IMG/VR virus record: IMGVR_UViG_3300006868_000051
Location: 1-33,259 of that record
From: a virus
Direction: 5' to 3' (one strand)
Length of the DNA: 33,259 nucleotides
Part shown: one piece after another, positions 15,833 to 23,754 of the stretch
Layout of the letters: each line of letters starts with the position of its first letter
Numbering within the stretch: the first letter of the stretch is position 1
Translations under genes and position numbers: made by a program
Notes under the pieces: generated by a model
The model's input: only the letters and a program-made list of their open reading frames with translations
Told to the model about the DNA's origin: nothing
Database searches by the model: none

Positions 15833-16542
15833 TGAAAGAGTTTGTATCAACTGGTGGTGTTTATGAAGAGGGATATCAGAAATGTGCTACTCCAACTACC
15901 ACCAATATGAGTAAGAATGAGTCTTTTGAGAAGAATGGTTATCTTGCTCTTCCAGGACTTATTGCAGATCCTCAAAATCTTTACTGCGACCCTCCACTAG
16001 ATGAGAATGGTAATCGTCTGACAGGTCAGATGAACTATATCCGTAAGGATAAGTACACTTATATTCCTGATGAGAAGCAGGTGAACGGTTCATTGGCACG
16101 ATATAATGTGCCGATGTATAAGCAACTTCATTATCTTGTTCGTAAGGAAGTGGAGAAGCGTCTTGGTATGGACTTGCTTCCTACTTACTTCTATGACAGA
16201 TTCTATTATGTCGGACAACAACTGAAGCGTCATAGTGACCGACCTGCTTGTGAAGTTAGTGTTACTCTTCAAATTAGCACCAACTCTGAGAATCCTTGGC
16301 CTATTTGGTTCGAGCGTCCTGATGGTAGTGAGTCTTACGTTCTAATGAAGAATGGGGATGCTGCTGTCTATAAGGGTTGTGAGCGTGAGCACTGGCGTGA
16401 TCCTCTACAATCCAAATACAGTGGACTGGAAAGAAAGTGGCGTAGTTGGAGTAAGAAAGAAGACGATACTTATCACCATCAAATCTTCCTTCACTATGTA
16501 AACTCACAAGGTCCTTTTGTTCATCACGCTAACGACAGATAA
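15832..16542 (+). CDS. 2OG-Fe(II) oxygenase-like protein (236 aa)
   Basis: Start chosen at ATG 15832, overlapping the previous TGA as TGATG, because GAGGTGG lies just upstream; an in-frame ATG at 15805 would need a 28-nt overlap. Numbered from this start, QQLKRHSDRPACEVSVTLQI supplies H134 and D136. GDAAVYKGCEREHWRD supplies the probable third ligand H187 and a nearby arginine, and HHQIFLHYV closes the fold. An N-terminal FEKNGYLALPGLI segment is typical of phytanoyl- and prolyl-hydroxylase-like enzymes. The substrate is unknown. It ends in TAATG, overlapping the next gene. Confidence 0.82.
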   Translation: MKEFVSTGGVYEEGYQKCATPTTTNMSKNESFEKNGYLALPGLIADPQNLYCDPPLDENGNRLTGQMNYIRKDKYTYIPDEKQVNGSLARYNVPMYKQLHYLVRKEVEKRLGMDLLPTYFYDRFYYVGQQLKRHSDRPACEVSVTLQISTNSENPWPIWFERPDGSESYVLMKNGDAAVYKGCEREHWRDPLQSKYSGLERKWRSWSKKEDDTYHHQIFLHYVNSQGPFVHHANDR

Positions 16543-17075
16543 TGTTGAATCTATTGTTCTATGTGCCTCTCTATTCTTATGAGGTGAAAGAGTGGGATAG
16601 AAAGAAAAAAGCACTTCTTTCTAGAATCAATAGAAGTGACTTTGGATATCACGGTCTGAATACCTTTCAGACCGATAGACACACCAAGAAGAACAGATAC
16701 TCTCTTGACTTTGAGGGTATCTTTTCTGAGGAGTTGGAAGAGTTTAAGAAGGAAGCAAACTTAGAGTATCTCCGAGTAATGGATATTTGGACTCTAAAAT
16801 ATACCAAGAAGACGGAAAACCACTGTCCCCACAATCATCGGTCTATTGGTTACACTGGACTGATGTATCTTGAATATGATGAAAAGGTTCATACACCGAC
16901 CAAGTTCATTGGACCGTGGAATGACCCAGTATCAGACACAACTAACATTGCATCGATACCAGAACCGAAAGAAGGAGTGATGTATATTTGGCCAAGTGTA
17001 TTAGTGCATTATGCCGATGCAATGCAGACAAATAAGTTGCGTATGATAACCTCTTGGGATATGGAAGTGCGATAA
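16542..17075 (+). CDS. Divergent 2OG-Fe(II) oxygenase-like protein with an HNH motif (177 aa)
   Basis: The C-terminal half shows HCPHNHRSIGYTGLMYLEY (H97, H99), a VHTPTKFIGPWND stretch, and MYIWPSVLVHYADAMQTNKL, with H156 and R167 as the expected distal ligand and 2-oxoglutarate contact. This pattern belongs to the 2OG-Fe(II) oxygenase type common in marine phages. The first ligand pair reads H-N-H rather than the usual H-x-D, so iron binding could be unusual or altered. Translation is coupled to the upstream gene (TAATG). The N-terminus (MLNLLFYVPLYSYEVKEW) is slightly hydrophobic but has no clear signal peptide. The function is unknown. Confidence 0.75.
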   Translation: MLNLLFYVPLYSYEVKEWDRKKKALLSRINRSDFGYHGLNTFQTDRHTKKNRYSLDFEGIFSEELEEFKKEANLEYLRVMDIWTLKYTKKTENHCPHNHRSIGYTGLMYLEYDEKVHTPTKFIGPWNDPVSDTTNIASIPEPKEGVMYIWPSVLVHYADAMQTNKLRMITSWDMEVR

Positions 17076-17078
17076 ATA
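17071..17078 (+). promoter_or_regulatory. T4-like late promoter motif (GATAAATA) in a stop codon
   Basis: It contains the TAA stop of the third oxygenase (17073-17075) and ends 20 nt before the ATG at 17099. It restarts late transcription after the oxygenase island. Confidence 0.72.
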
Positions 17079-17098
17079 AAAGAAAATAGTCATTATAA

Positions 17099-17509
17099 AT
17101 GGCATTTACTAAGATTGTATCTGCTGGTATTGGAACGGTATCTTCAATATCAGTCTCTGGTTCTGCTGGTATCAATACATTATCAGTAACTGGGGAAGCA
17201 GGTTTTACAACTACAACATCAATACAAATACCTTCAGGAACTTCAGCAGAGAGACCTGGAACGCCTACTGCAGGTATGATTCGCTATAACAGCGAGAATC
17301 AGCAGTTTGAGGGTTATGCAACTGCCTGGGGTGGTTTTGGTGGTGCCTCTGGTAATTCTGGTAATGCAGTGTTTTATGAAAACGATACGAGTGTGAGTTC
17401 CTCGTATACGATTACGACAGGGAAGAATGCAATGTCAGCGGGACCTATCACTTTGGACGCAAGTGTTGTAGTCACTATTCCAGCAGGTTCTGTCTGGACC
17501 GTAGTATAA
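17099..17509 (+). CDS. Short fibre adaptor-like protein (136 aa)
   Basis: The N-terminus (MAFTKIVSAGIGTVSSISVS) resembles that of the 136-aa product at 666. A middle TSAERPGTPTAGMIRYNSEN motif with FEGYATAWGGFGGA is common in marine phage fibre proteins. The last ~35 residues are the shared terminal module GKNAMSAGPITL...VWTVV. The next fibre gene follows 11 nt later after AAGGAGA, as with the other genes that carry this module. An adaptor or base role is inferred. Confidence 0.85.
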   Translation: MAFTKIVSAGIGTVSSISVSGSAGINTLSVTGEAGFTTTTSIQIPSGTSAERPGTPTAGMIRYNSENQQFEGYATAWGGFGGASGNSGNAVFYENDTSVSSSYTITTGKNAMSAGPITLDASVVVTIPAGSVWTVV

Positions 17510-17520
17510 GGAGAAAATAA

Positions 17521-18762
17521 ATGCCACTATCTATTGACGGATCTGGTAAAATTAACGGAGTTGACCAAGGACTTAATGTTGTTGGTGTTCTCACTGCATC
17601 TTCCATTGATAGTACTATCAATGGTAATGTAACAGGCAATGTAACAGGTAGCATAACAGTAGGAACTGGTGCTACTGTTCATGGAGAAGAAAATACTGTT
17701 ATATTATCGACTCATAATGATGAGAGACTTCGTATAGTTTCAAGTGGTAACATTGGTATTGGATCTACACAACCAAGAGCAAAACTTGATGTAAGACAAT
17801 CAAGTAATGATGCGTCAACCGCGTTTTTTTATAATGGTGGTGGAGGTGCTCCATCAACAGTTCACATATGGGAAGATAATAGTTCAAGTGATCATTATGG
17901 ATTATTTGTTGGTGGAGAAGATCATACAAATCCTGTACTAATAACAAAGTCCAATGCTGTTGGAATTGGAACTTCTGCACCAACTAGAAAGTTTCAAACT
18001 TATGATGATAGTAATAGTATAATAAGTGTTCGTGCAGGTAATGATGGATCTAATTCCAATTATGCTCAGATAGAATGGAAAATTGGTGATGAACCTAGTA
18101 GTTGGATTTGGAAGTCAAGTCCTCTTTCCACAGGATACGCTGGTGGCAACTCTTGGGTATTTTACAACGCACATAATACATCCACTTCATTTTATACAAA
18201 TAATGAACGGAGACTAGATATTAGAGGTGATGGTGATGTTGTTATTAATGGTACAGATACGAGCAGAGCAAAACTTGATTTAAGAGCAAATCCAGATCAT
18301 CCTGCATTTAATATTACATACCCAGACGGATCATTCTGGAGAGATCTTGGAACAGTGGGACCAAACGATAGTGATGGAAACTATCCTAGCGGTGCTGGTT
18401 ATTTACATGTCAGACTCAGAACTATTTGGAATGATTCTTCTATGACAATGTTCCGTGTTACTGGATATTATGCATATAGTCATTATACAGAATCGTATGT
18501 TGGTATGTATCGTTATGGCAGCTCTAGTTATAGATACACTCCATATGGATTGAACATTAATAATCAAGGAAGAGCTACCGTTCATAGTGTGTACAATACA
18601 AATGCAGATCCTGGATATCTTGTGATTGTATTGAATGCTGGCACTTATGTTGGGTATCGTATAGAACACTGTGGATCTGGTGGTGAGTATGCTTCATATA
18701 TGCAACATGACTTAGAAATTATAGATACTAAAAGAACAAGCAGTACATCTGCACAATGGTAA
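17521..18762 (+). CDS. Tail fibre protein (413 aa)
   Basis: Strong Shine-Dalgarno AAGGAGA lies 6 nt before the start. N-terminal MPLSIDGSGKINGVDQG and NGNVTGNVTGSITVGTGATV precede fibre repeats ERLRIVSSGNIGIGSTQPRA and AVGIGTSAPTRKF, then a RRLDIRGDGDVVINGTDTSR repeat. The last ~130 residues, from about LHVRLRTIWNDSSMTMFRVTG, form a beta-rich head domain rich in Y and S, which is a plausible receptor-binding tip. No catalytic motif is seen. The gene is followed after 13 nt by a tail-assembly-chaperone-like gene, and it is probably co-transcribed with the 17099 gene. Confidence 0.85.
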   Translation: MPLSIDGSGKINGVDQGLNVVGVLTASSIDSTINGNVTGNVTGSITVGTGATVHGEENTVILSTHNDERLRIVSSGNIGIGSTQPRAKLDVRQSSNDASTAFFYNGGGGAPSTVHIWEDNSSSDHYGLFVGGEDHTNPVLITKSNAVGIGTSAPTRKFQTYDDSNSIISVRAGNDGSNSNYAQIEWKIGDEPSSWIWKSSPLSTGYAGGNSWVFYNAHNTSTSFYTNNERRLDIRGDGDVVINGTDTSRAKLDLRANPDHPAFNITYPDGSFWRDLGTVGPNDSDGNYPSGAGYLHVRLRTIWNDSSMTMFRVTGYYAYSHYTESYVGMYRYGSSSYRYTPYGLNINNQGRATVHSVYNTNADPGYLVIVLNAGTYVGYRIEHCGSGGEYASYMQHDLEIIDTKRTSSTSAQW

Positions 18763-18775
18763 TAGGGAGTAAAAA

Positions 18776-19066
18776 ATGATTTCATCCGAGAGATATCAGC
18801 AAATACTTGTAGAAGATATTGCAAGAATGAATGTCAATGCAGCAAGATCTTCAGAAGAATCAGGACCAGTTCCTACTTCCGAAGATGATATGAATTGGTT
18901 GAGAAGTGAACGAGATAGAAGAATTTCTGAGACTGATTGGACTCAATTGCCCGATGTTCCAGAAGCAACTAAAATTGCATGGCAAACATATAGACAAGAA
19001 CTGAGAGATGTTCCTCAAAACTATACTAATATGTTAGATGTTGTTTGGCCAACTAAACCTTCCTAG
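18776..19066 (+). CDS. Phage tail assembly chaperone-like protein (96 aa)
   Basis: Residues ~45-96 fit the small phage tail assembly chaperone family (Pfam Phage_tail_APC type): SERDRRISETDWTQLPDV, then WQTYRQELRDVPQNY and a terminal VVWPTKPS. The N-terminal half, SERYQQILVEDIARMNVNAA, is a helical acidic stretch without a known motif. It lies 13 nt after a fibre gene with an AGGGAG ribosome site, so it is likely the cognate assembly factor (inference). A second protein with the same C-terminal domain is encoded at 31170. Confidence 0.85.
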   Translation: MISSERYQQILVEDIARMNVNAARSSEESGPVPTSEDDMNWLRSERDRRISETDWTQLPDVPEATKIAWQTYRQELRDVPQNYTNMLDVVWPTKPS

Positions 19067-19074
19067 GATAAATA
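19067..19074 (+). promoter_or_regulatory. T4-like late promoter motif (GATAAATA)
   Basis: It abuts the TAG stop at 19064-19066 and is followed by TTCAAAAAAGAAG, a variant of the usual downstream element. The ATG is 22 nt away. Confidence 0.75.
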
Positions 19075-19096
19075 TTCAAAAAAGAAGTAGTATAGA

Positions 19097-21259
19097 ATGT
19101 CAACTTTACGCACTAATAATTTACAAAATCCGGATTCGGGAGATGTTAATTTACAATTAACTCAAGATGGCGGTGCTGTATTTGTTGGACTTGTAACCAC
19201 TAATAGTTTAAATGTAAATGGTAATGTAACCATAGGTGGTACAATTACTTATGAGGACGTAACTAATATTGATTCAATTGGTATTATTACTGCTAGAAGT
19301 GGTATCATTGGTGACCTAACTGGTAATGTAACGGGAGATATCGTTGGCAATCTTGCAGGAACAACAACGATCGCTGGTATCAGTTCTGAAATCTCTGATA
19401 CTGCTGTTGATATCTTTGTTTACGATACTTCAAAGGACTCTGATGGTGGTGCTTGGAGAAAGAGAACTCAACACACCTCTTGGTATAATGAGACCTTAAA
19501 TACTGCAACCAGAGGTAGTAGAAGAGAGTTTCCTGCTGTTGCTGTGATTGTTAGAGAAGCAGGATTTTTAAAAATATATGATGGTGACGATCCAGACTTG
19601 CCTATGTGGATGGTTTTTGAGGCAAATAATAATGGCGATACATCATATCTTTTAGAATATTTCACAACTGGAGGAACATCTGTTACTGCGTTAAATGGGA
19701 TAATAACTAGTGGTCATAACTCTAATGGTGCCACTACTATTAACTTTATAAATGAAAAATCTGTAAGATATAGGGTGACAGGTGCATCTGGAACATATGA
19801 TATATTAGAAACAATTGCAGATAGAAATACTCTCGCATCTATTACATTTGAACCGTATTCAAGTACAATAGGACTAGTAAATTCCGCAGTAAACGACGTA
19901 GCAATGACCGTGCTACCAAACGCACCCATTGACGATGCTACTGGACTTCCAATCCCCACTATTGCCGTTGCGACTGATCGTGGTGTGAGTATTATTAAGG
20001 ATGATGATGTTGTTGTTGACCTTGAGCATGATGGTGGAACTCACGAAACTTGTAGAAATGTTGCATTTTCTGAGGATAACACCAAAGTATTATTCGAGTC
20101 TGATGTAAATGACGATAATACTTTTAGAAGGAGAGTTATCGTAGAAGATATTCCTGCAGGTGATACAACATTCACGGTAATTCAAAATGATTCATATCAG
20201 ACTACAACTGGTGGATATGATAATGGAAGACCTAGAATATTGGGTGGTAACACTAGTTCTACTGGAATTAATGAAGTTTTACCGCAAGCAATTGCCAGCG
20301 GTGAGGGAATAACATTCTTAGATAATGAACTTGATGATATTTTGAGTAGTAGAGTTGCTTATGCCACCACCTCTTACAACACAGGATGGATGCACGGAGC
20401 AATCAAAGGTGCTTTCCTGTCTGATACTGATACTACTGATAAGACAAACGGACAGACAGACCCAGACCGTTCAGTAAATAATAACTCACTTACTGTTTAT
20501 GGGACAATCACCAAGAGTGCCGTTGCCACTGGTGCCGAACTGGTTGCATATAGTAATTGGAGTACAAGTAATTATTTGGAACAACCATACAATTCCGATT
20601 TAAACTTTGGAACCAGTGACTTCTGTATTATGTGTTGGGTTAAAGTGACATCATATAGTAATATTCAAGTTTTACTTTCTCAATGGAATGGAACAGATGA
20701 TACTGGAAATAGATTTGCGATGTATATTCTTGCTACTACAGGAAATTTTTCTTTTTATCAACAAAATGGTGCCTCAACCACAAATACAAATAACGGACCA
20801 GTAATTCCACAAAATGTCTGGACTCATTTGACAATGATTAGAAAAAGTACTGGAATTAGTTTTTTTGTAAATGGTGAGGAAACTTTCATTTCAGCAACAT
20901 CAAGAGACCTTTCACATAGTAGTAATATATTAAATGTTGGTATAGATTATAATTATGCATCTCCTTCTAGTAATACATCCATGAGTTTATTGAGACTATC
21001 AGCATCAGCACCTTCCGCCGAACAAATCAAAAAAATCTATGAGGACGAGAAGTTCTTATTCCAAGAGAACGCTGCTTGTACCCTTTACGGTTCCTCTGAT
21101 GCTGTAACAGCACTTGCTTATGATGAAGTAACCGAAAGACTTCATGTTGGAACTTCAAGTGGTCGTTCAGAATTCCAAGGACTACGTAGAATAAATAATA
21201 CAACCACAGCAGTCACCACTGCGATTTCTGCGTATGATAGTTTTGTAGTGGAGCAATAA
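19097..21259 (+). CDS. Large tail fibre / adhesin with a LamG-like domain (720 aa)
   Basis: N-terminal tag MSTLRTNNLQNP, then YEDVTNIDSIGIITARSGI (about residues 55-75). From ~105 comes a module around FVYDTSKDSDGGAWRKRTQH, widespread in marine phage fibres, followed by a beta-rich, possibly propeller-like region (NDDNTFRRRVIVEDI, SIIKDDDVVVDLEHDGG). A LamG-like domain (about 490-650) carries TSDFCIMCWVKV and VWTHLTMIRKSTGISFFVNG. The last 70 residues (APSAEQIKKIYEDEKFLF, then EFQGLRRINN) are another common C-terminal segment. Receptor binding is inferred from the LamG domain. The next gene starts 3 nt after the stop. Confidence 0.86.
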   Translation: MSTLRTNNLQNPDSGDVNLQLTQDGGAVFVGLVTTNSLNVNGNVTIGGTITYEDVTNIDSIGIITARSGIIGDLTGNVTGDIVGNLAGTTTIAGISSEISDTAVDIFVYDTSKDSDGGAWRKRTQHTSWYNETLNTATRGSRREFPAVAVIVREAGFLKIYDGDDPDLPMWMVFEANNNGDTSYLLEYFTTGGTSVTALNGIITSGHNSNGATTINFINEKSVRYRVTGASGTYDILETIADRNTLASITFEPYSSTIGLVNSAVNDVAMTVLPNAPIDDATGLPIPTIAVATDRGVSIIKDDDVVVDLEHDGGTHETCRNVAFSEDNTKVLFESDVNDDNTFRRRVIVEDIPAGDTTFTVIQNDSYQTTTGGYDNGRPRILGGNTSSTGINEVLPQAIASGEGITFLDNELDDILSSRVAYATTSYNTGWMHGAIKGAFLSDTDTTDKTNGQTDPDRSVNNNSLTVYGTITKSAVATGAELVAYSNWSTSNYLEQPYNSDLNFGTSDFCIMCWVKVTSYSNIQVLLSQWNGTDDTGNRFAMYILATTGNFSFYQQNGASTTNTNNGPVIPQNVWTHLTMIRKSTGISFFVNGEETFISATSRDLSHSSNILNVGIDYNYASPSSNTSMSLLRLSASAPSAEQIKKIYEDEKFLFQENAACTLYGSSDAVTALAYDEVTERLHVGTSSGRSEFQGLRRINNTTTAVTTAISAYDSFVVEQ

Positions 21260-21262
21260 TCA

Positions 21263-21889
21263 ATGACAGTCAGAGCAAATAAACCAGCATTTAATATAAG
21301 AGAAAAGTTAAAGGAACTTGATTACTCTCACGTTCCTTATGATAAGATGCCATTAGGTTCTTGCATTGGTTCTGCTTTCTATCATAGTTCAAATACTGGT
21401 GTTGATAATTATACTATCGATGTTGGAAACTCTAATAATGGATATGTAATAGATCCTACATTTACATATTATAAGAGAGATCCAAATAGTATTTTGTATG
21501 TTGAATTTCAATTTAGTATTGGAGATCCAGAAGGATATTGGAGAGAAAACATACTTTTTGACCACACACAAGAAAATGCGTATACCGTTGATACCATTAT
21601 TACTAATGGTGGTGCTGATGCTCAAGCAAATTCTTCTGATAATAGTTTAGTGGAATCACAAAAAGCGGTTGGCGTTATTTCTGGATATGTTGTGGGTGCA
21701 AATGCTTCAAGTGGAGTGACCTCTGGTGATAATCACTACATAGCTAGAAATCGCAGTGGTTTTATTCACCATTCAAGTAATTTTGTAAGTATATGTATGA
21801 CTATTGGTACTGACAGTGGTAACACTCTTCTTATAAGAGATGACCGTTATTATTCACCAAAAGCATATGTTATGGAGTTCCTACAATGA
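21263..21889 (+). CDS. Fibre-associated virion protein (208 aa)
   Basis: The N-terminus has MTVRANKPAFNIREKLKELD and then YDKMPLGSCIG, the NKPAFNIREKL leader being familiar from cyanophage and pelagiphage structural proteins. The remainder is beta-rich, with a repeat-free, aromatic-rich C-terminal half (YIARNRSGFIHHSS, SICMTIGTDSGN) that suggests a small head domain. No enzyme motif is apparent. It lies 3 nt after the large fibre gene and overlaps the next, chaperone-like gene by 4 nt (ATGA), which implies joint expression and perhaps a shared fibre complex. Confidence 0.78.
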   Translation: MTVRANKPAFNIREKLKELDYSHVPYDKMPLGSCIGSAFYHSSNTGVDNYTIDVGNSNNGYVIDPTFTYYKRDPNSILYVEFQFSIGDPEGYWRENILFDHTQENAYTVDTIITNGGADAQANSSDNSLVESQKAVGVISGYVVGANASSGVTSGDNHYIARNRSGFIHHSSNFVSICMTIGTDSGNTLLIRDDRYYSPKAYVMEFLQ

Positions 21890-22257
21890 ATTATTACAGT
21901 AAAGCATTAAAACAATTAGCACCCGATGGAGTTGGGTGGGTAGTCAAAGGACAAAATCATAAGTGGTTGACCGAAGTTTCTGATGATATAATTTTACCAA
22001 CCGAAGAAGAAATCGTCCAGAAGGTTGCCGAACTAGAATATCAAGAAGAAGTCAACGAGTATCAGAGACAACGTGCTGCTGAATACCCTTCTTATGCTGA
22101 CCAGTTTGACCAAATCTATCACGAAGGTGTAGATGCCTGGAAGGCAACCGTCCAAGCAGTCAAAGATAAGTATCCAAAGCAAGTGATGGAACCCGAAGTT
22201 CTTGAAGAAAGAAAGAGGCTGGCATTGGCAGATTTAGAAGCAAGTAGGGAATCGTAA
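21886..22257 (+). CDS. Small acidic fibre-chaperone-like protein with YPSYADQFD domain (123 aa)
   Basis: Residues 5-55 (ALKQLAPDGVGWVVKG, then PTEEEIVQKVAELE) match the N-terminal part of the 125-aa protein at 31170. The C-terminal part differs: YQRQRAAEYPSYADQFDQIY, related to the 122-aa protein at 14724, then DAWKATVQAVKDKYP. It is acidic and probably helical. It overlaps the preceding fibre-associated gene by 4 nt. A chaperone or assembly-factor role is inferred from its domain and neighbours; the exact target is unknown. Confidence 0.8.
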   Translation: MNYYSKALKQLAPDGVGWVVKGQNHKWLTEVSDDIILPTEEEIVQKVAELEYQEEVNEYQRQRAAEYPSYADQFDQIYHEGVDAWKATVQAVKDKYPKQVMEPEVLEERKRLALADLEASRES

Positions 22258-22258
22258 A

Positions 22259-22266
22259 CCTAAATA
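22259..22266 (+). promoter_or_regulatory. Variant late-promoter motif (CCTAAATA)
   Basis: One base off the NATAAATA consensus. It is followed by TCTAAAAAGTATTATATAAG, almost identical to the leader at 12560-12579, and ends 20 nt before the ATG. Similarity to that leader is the main support. Confidence 0.55.
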
Positions 22267-22286
22267 TCTAAAAAGTATTATATAAG

Positions 22287-23438
22287 ATGTCCAAGATTAA
22301 ACTGACAGGCGAGAATAGTGGATATGTAGAAATTTCTGCTGGACAGAATGCAGGAAATAATACGCTTGAACTGCCTACTAGTGGAACAAAAGTCGTTGCG
22401 TCTGATGATAGCGGAAACGTAGATAATCTTGGCATTGTAACTGCTACGACTTTTAGTGGTAATATAACTGGCAATGTAACAGGTGATGTAACATTAGCGA
22501 CTGGTGCGACGATAAGTGGATCTACGAATACCATTACCGCATTAACGAATGGTAGTGAGAGAGTTAGAATAGATTCAAGTGGCAATGTCGGCATCGGGAC
22601 CACCAATCCAGCGACAAAACTTGAAGTTTACAGTGGTAAAATCCGAGCAGGAACGGACCAGGCAACTAATGGTACTACTATTATTGAAGGACATTATAGT
22701 GAGGCAGGGGATGTACTGAATATTCTCGGATCTCATTATTCCAATGGTGCAACAATCCTTAGTTATGGAATGCGTCCCAAAACTGGTTCTAGTGGATACG
22801 TATCAAGTTTTGGCAACTTCAGTAGTGGAAGAGTTGCACTTGAAATGTGGGGAAATGGGGCACAAATTGTAACCGCACCAGCACAACAGACTGCAATTGG
22901 TAGTGATGTAACTAGTGTTGCTGGTGCCGTAATGGTCAGGAACAATGGTGACGTGACAATGCGTGGCACCGATTCCCAATATATTGAGATGGCATCATTT
23001 AGAACAACTAATGGAAATACCGCAGATACTGGTCTTGTAGCCCTAAATGGTGGTGATTTAGATTTCACACCAATTCAAAATACTAATGATTCTGTTATCG
23101 TCCACTCTACAGTAACAAATCCAAGTAGGATTACTTTTTCAGTCGCTGGTGTAGTTCATTTAAATTATCATCAAGACATTAAAACTGGTAATGCAACTAC
23201 GTCAGCACATTATGAACATATCAAAGTTAAATTAAATGGTAGTAATGCAAATAGAAATGCTTTGATAACATCTACAAGTGGTTTTTGGGACTCGATTATT
23301 GGAACTGCAACAATTGAAGTTGCTGCCAATGATTATATTGAATTGGAACTCTCGACAAACACCAGTATTGTGAGTTGGGATGATTCTGGATGGAGTTCTT
23401 ATAATTTCATATTCGCACCTATTAATACTAATCGTTAA
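22287..23438 (+). CDS. Tail fibre protein with C-terminal C1q-like domain (383 aa)
   Basis: The N-terminus (MSKIKLTGENSGYVEISAGQ, then LPTSGTKV) is a common fibre opening. Residues ~50-120 contain LGIVTATTFSGNITGNVTGD and the repeat NVGIGTTNPATKLEVYSGK. The last ~130 residues include GVVHLNYHQDIKTG, KVKLNGSN and ATIEVAANDYIELELS, a jelly-roll strand pattern like C1q/TNF-type heads of phage fibres. Trimerisation and receptor binding are inferred. It lies behind a variant late promoter. A 90-aa protein gene follows. Confidence 0.84.
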   Translation: MSKIKLTGENSGYVEISAGQNAGNNTLELPTSGTKVVASDDSGNVDNLGIVTATTFSGNITGNVTGDVTLATGATISGSTNTITALTNGSERVRIDSSGNVGIGTTNPATKLEVYSGKIRAGTDQATNGTTIIEGHYSEAGDVLNILGSHYSNGATILSYGMRPKTGSSGYVSSFGNFSSGRVALEMWGNGAQIVTAPAQQTAIGSDVTSVAGAVMVRNNGDVTMRGTDSQYIEMASFRTTNGNTADTGLVALNGGDLDFTPIQNTNDSVIVHSTVTNPSRITFSVAGVVHLNYHQDIKTGNATTSAHYEHIKVKLNGSNANRNALITSTSGFWDSIIGTATIEVAANDYIELELSTNTSIVSWDDSGWSSYNFIFAPINTNR

Positions 23439-23444
23439 TAAATA
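23437..23444 (+). promoter_or_regulatory. T4-like late promoter motif (AATAAATA) in a stop codon
   Basis: It overlaps the TAA stop at 23436-23438 and is followed by CCTAAAAAAATT. It ends 15 nt before the ATG. Confidence 0.78.
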
Positions 23445-23459
23445 CCTAAAAAAATTACT

Positions 23460-23732
23460 ATGGATTATACTATCACTTTAACAGAAGCACAACGCAAGGC
23501 AATGGAGTACGTTGCTGTTGATGTTGATACTTGGATTACTAATGCTGCCGAAGTTAGAGCAAATACTGCGATTGATAAAATTTGCTCCATCTATACAACA
23601 TATAAGTTAGATCGTAATGAACCCATTACTGCTGTTGGTAAAGCAGCAATGGTAGATGCTGCATATGCTGAGGGTGTAATTCAAACTGTTGCTCAAAGAA
23701 ACGCTGGTATTTCAACAGCAGCTGGTTCCTGA
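23460..23732 (+). CDS. Small conserved helical phage protein (90 aa)
   Basis: The sequence begins MDYTITLTEAQRKAMEYVAV and continues with VDTWITNAAEVRANTAIDKI, a mostly helical protein with a C-terminal GVIQTVAQRNAGIST segment. I recognise the style as a conserved small protein of marine T4-like phages, but its role is unknown. It follows a fibre gene, fitting the local pattern of a fibre followed by a small partner, although here the partner has its own late promoter. No Shine-Dalgarno sequence is visible. Confidence 0.82.
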   Translation: MDYTITLTEAQRKAMEYVAVDVDTWITNAAEVRANTAIDKICSIYTTYKLDRNEPITAVGKAAMVDAAYAEGVIQTVAQRNAGISTAAGS

Positions 23733-23738
23733 TAAATA
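23731..23738 (+). promoter_or_regulatory. T4-like late promoter motif (GATAAATA) in a stop codon
   Basis: It overlaps TGA 23730-23732 and is followed by ACTAAAAACCCCTATAATG, much like the leader before 666. The ATG is 16 nt downstream. Confidence 0.8.
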
Positions 23739-23754
23739 ACTAAAAACCCCTATA

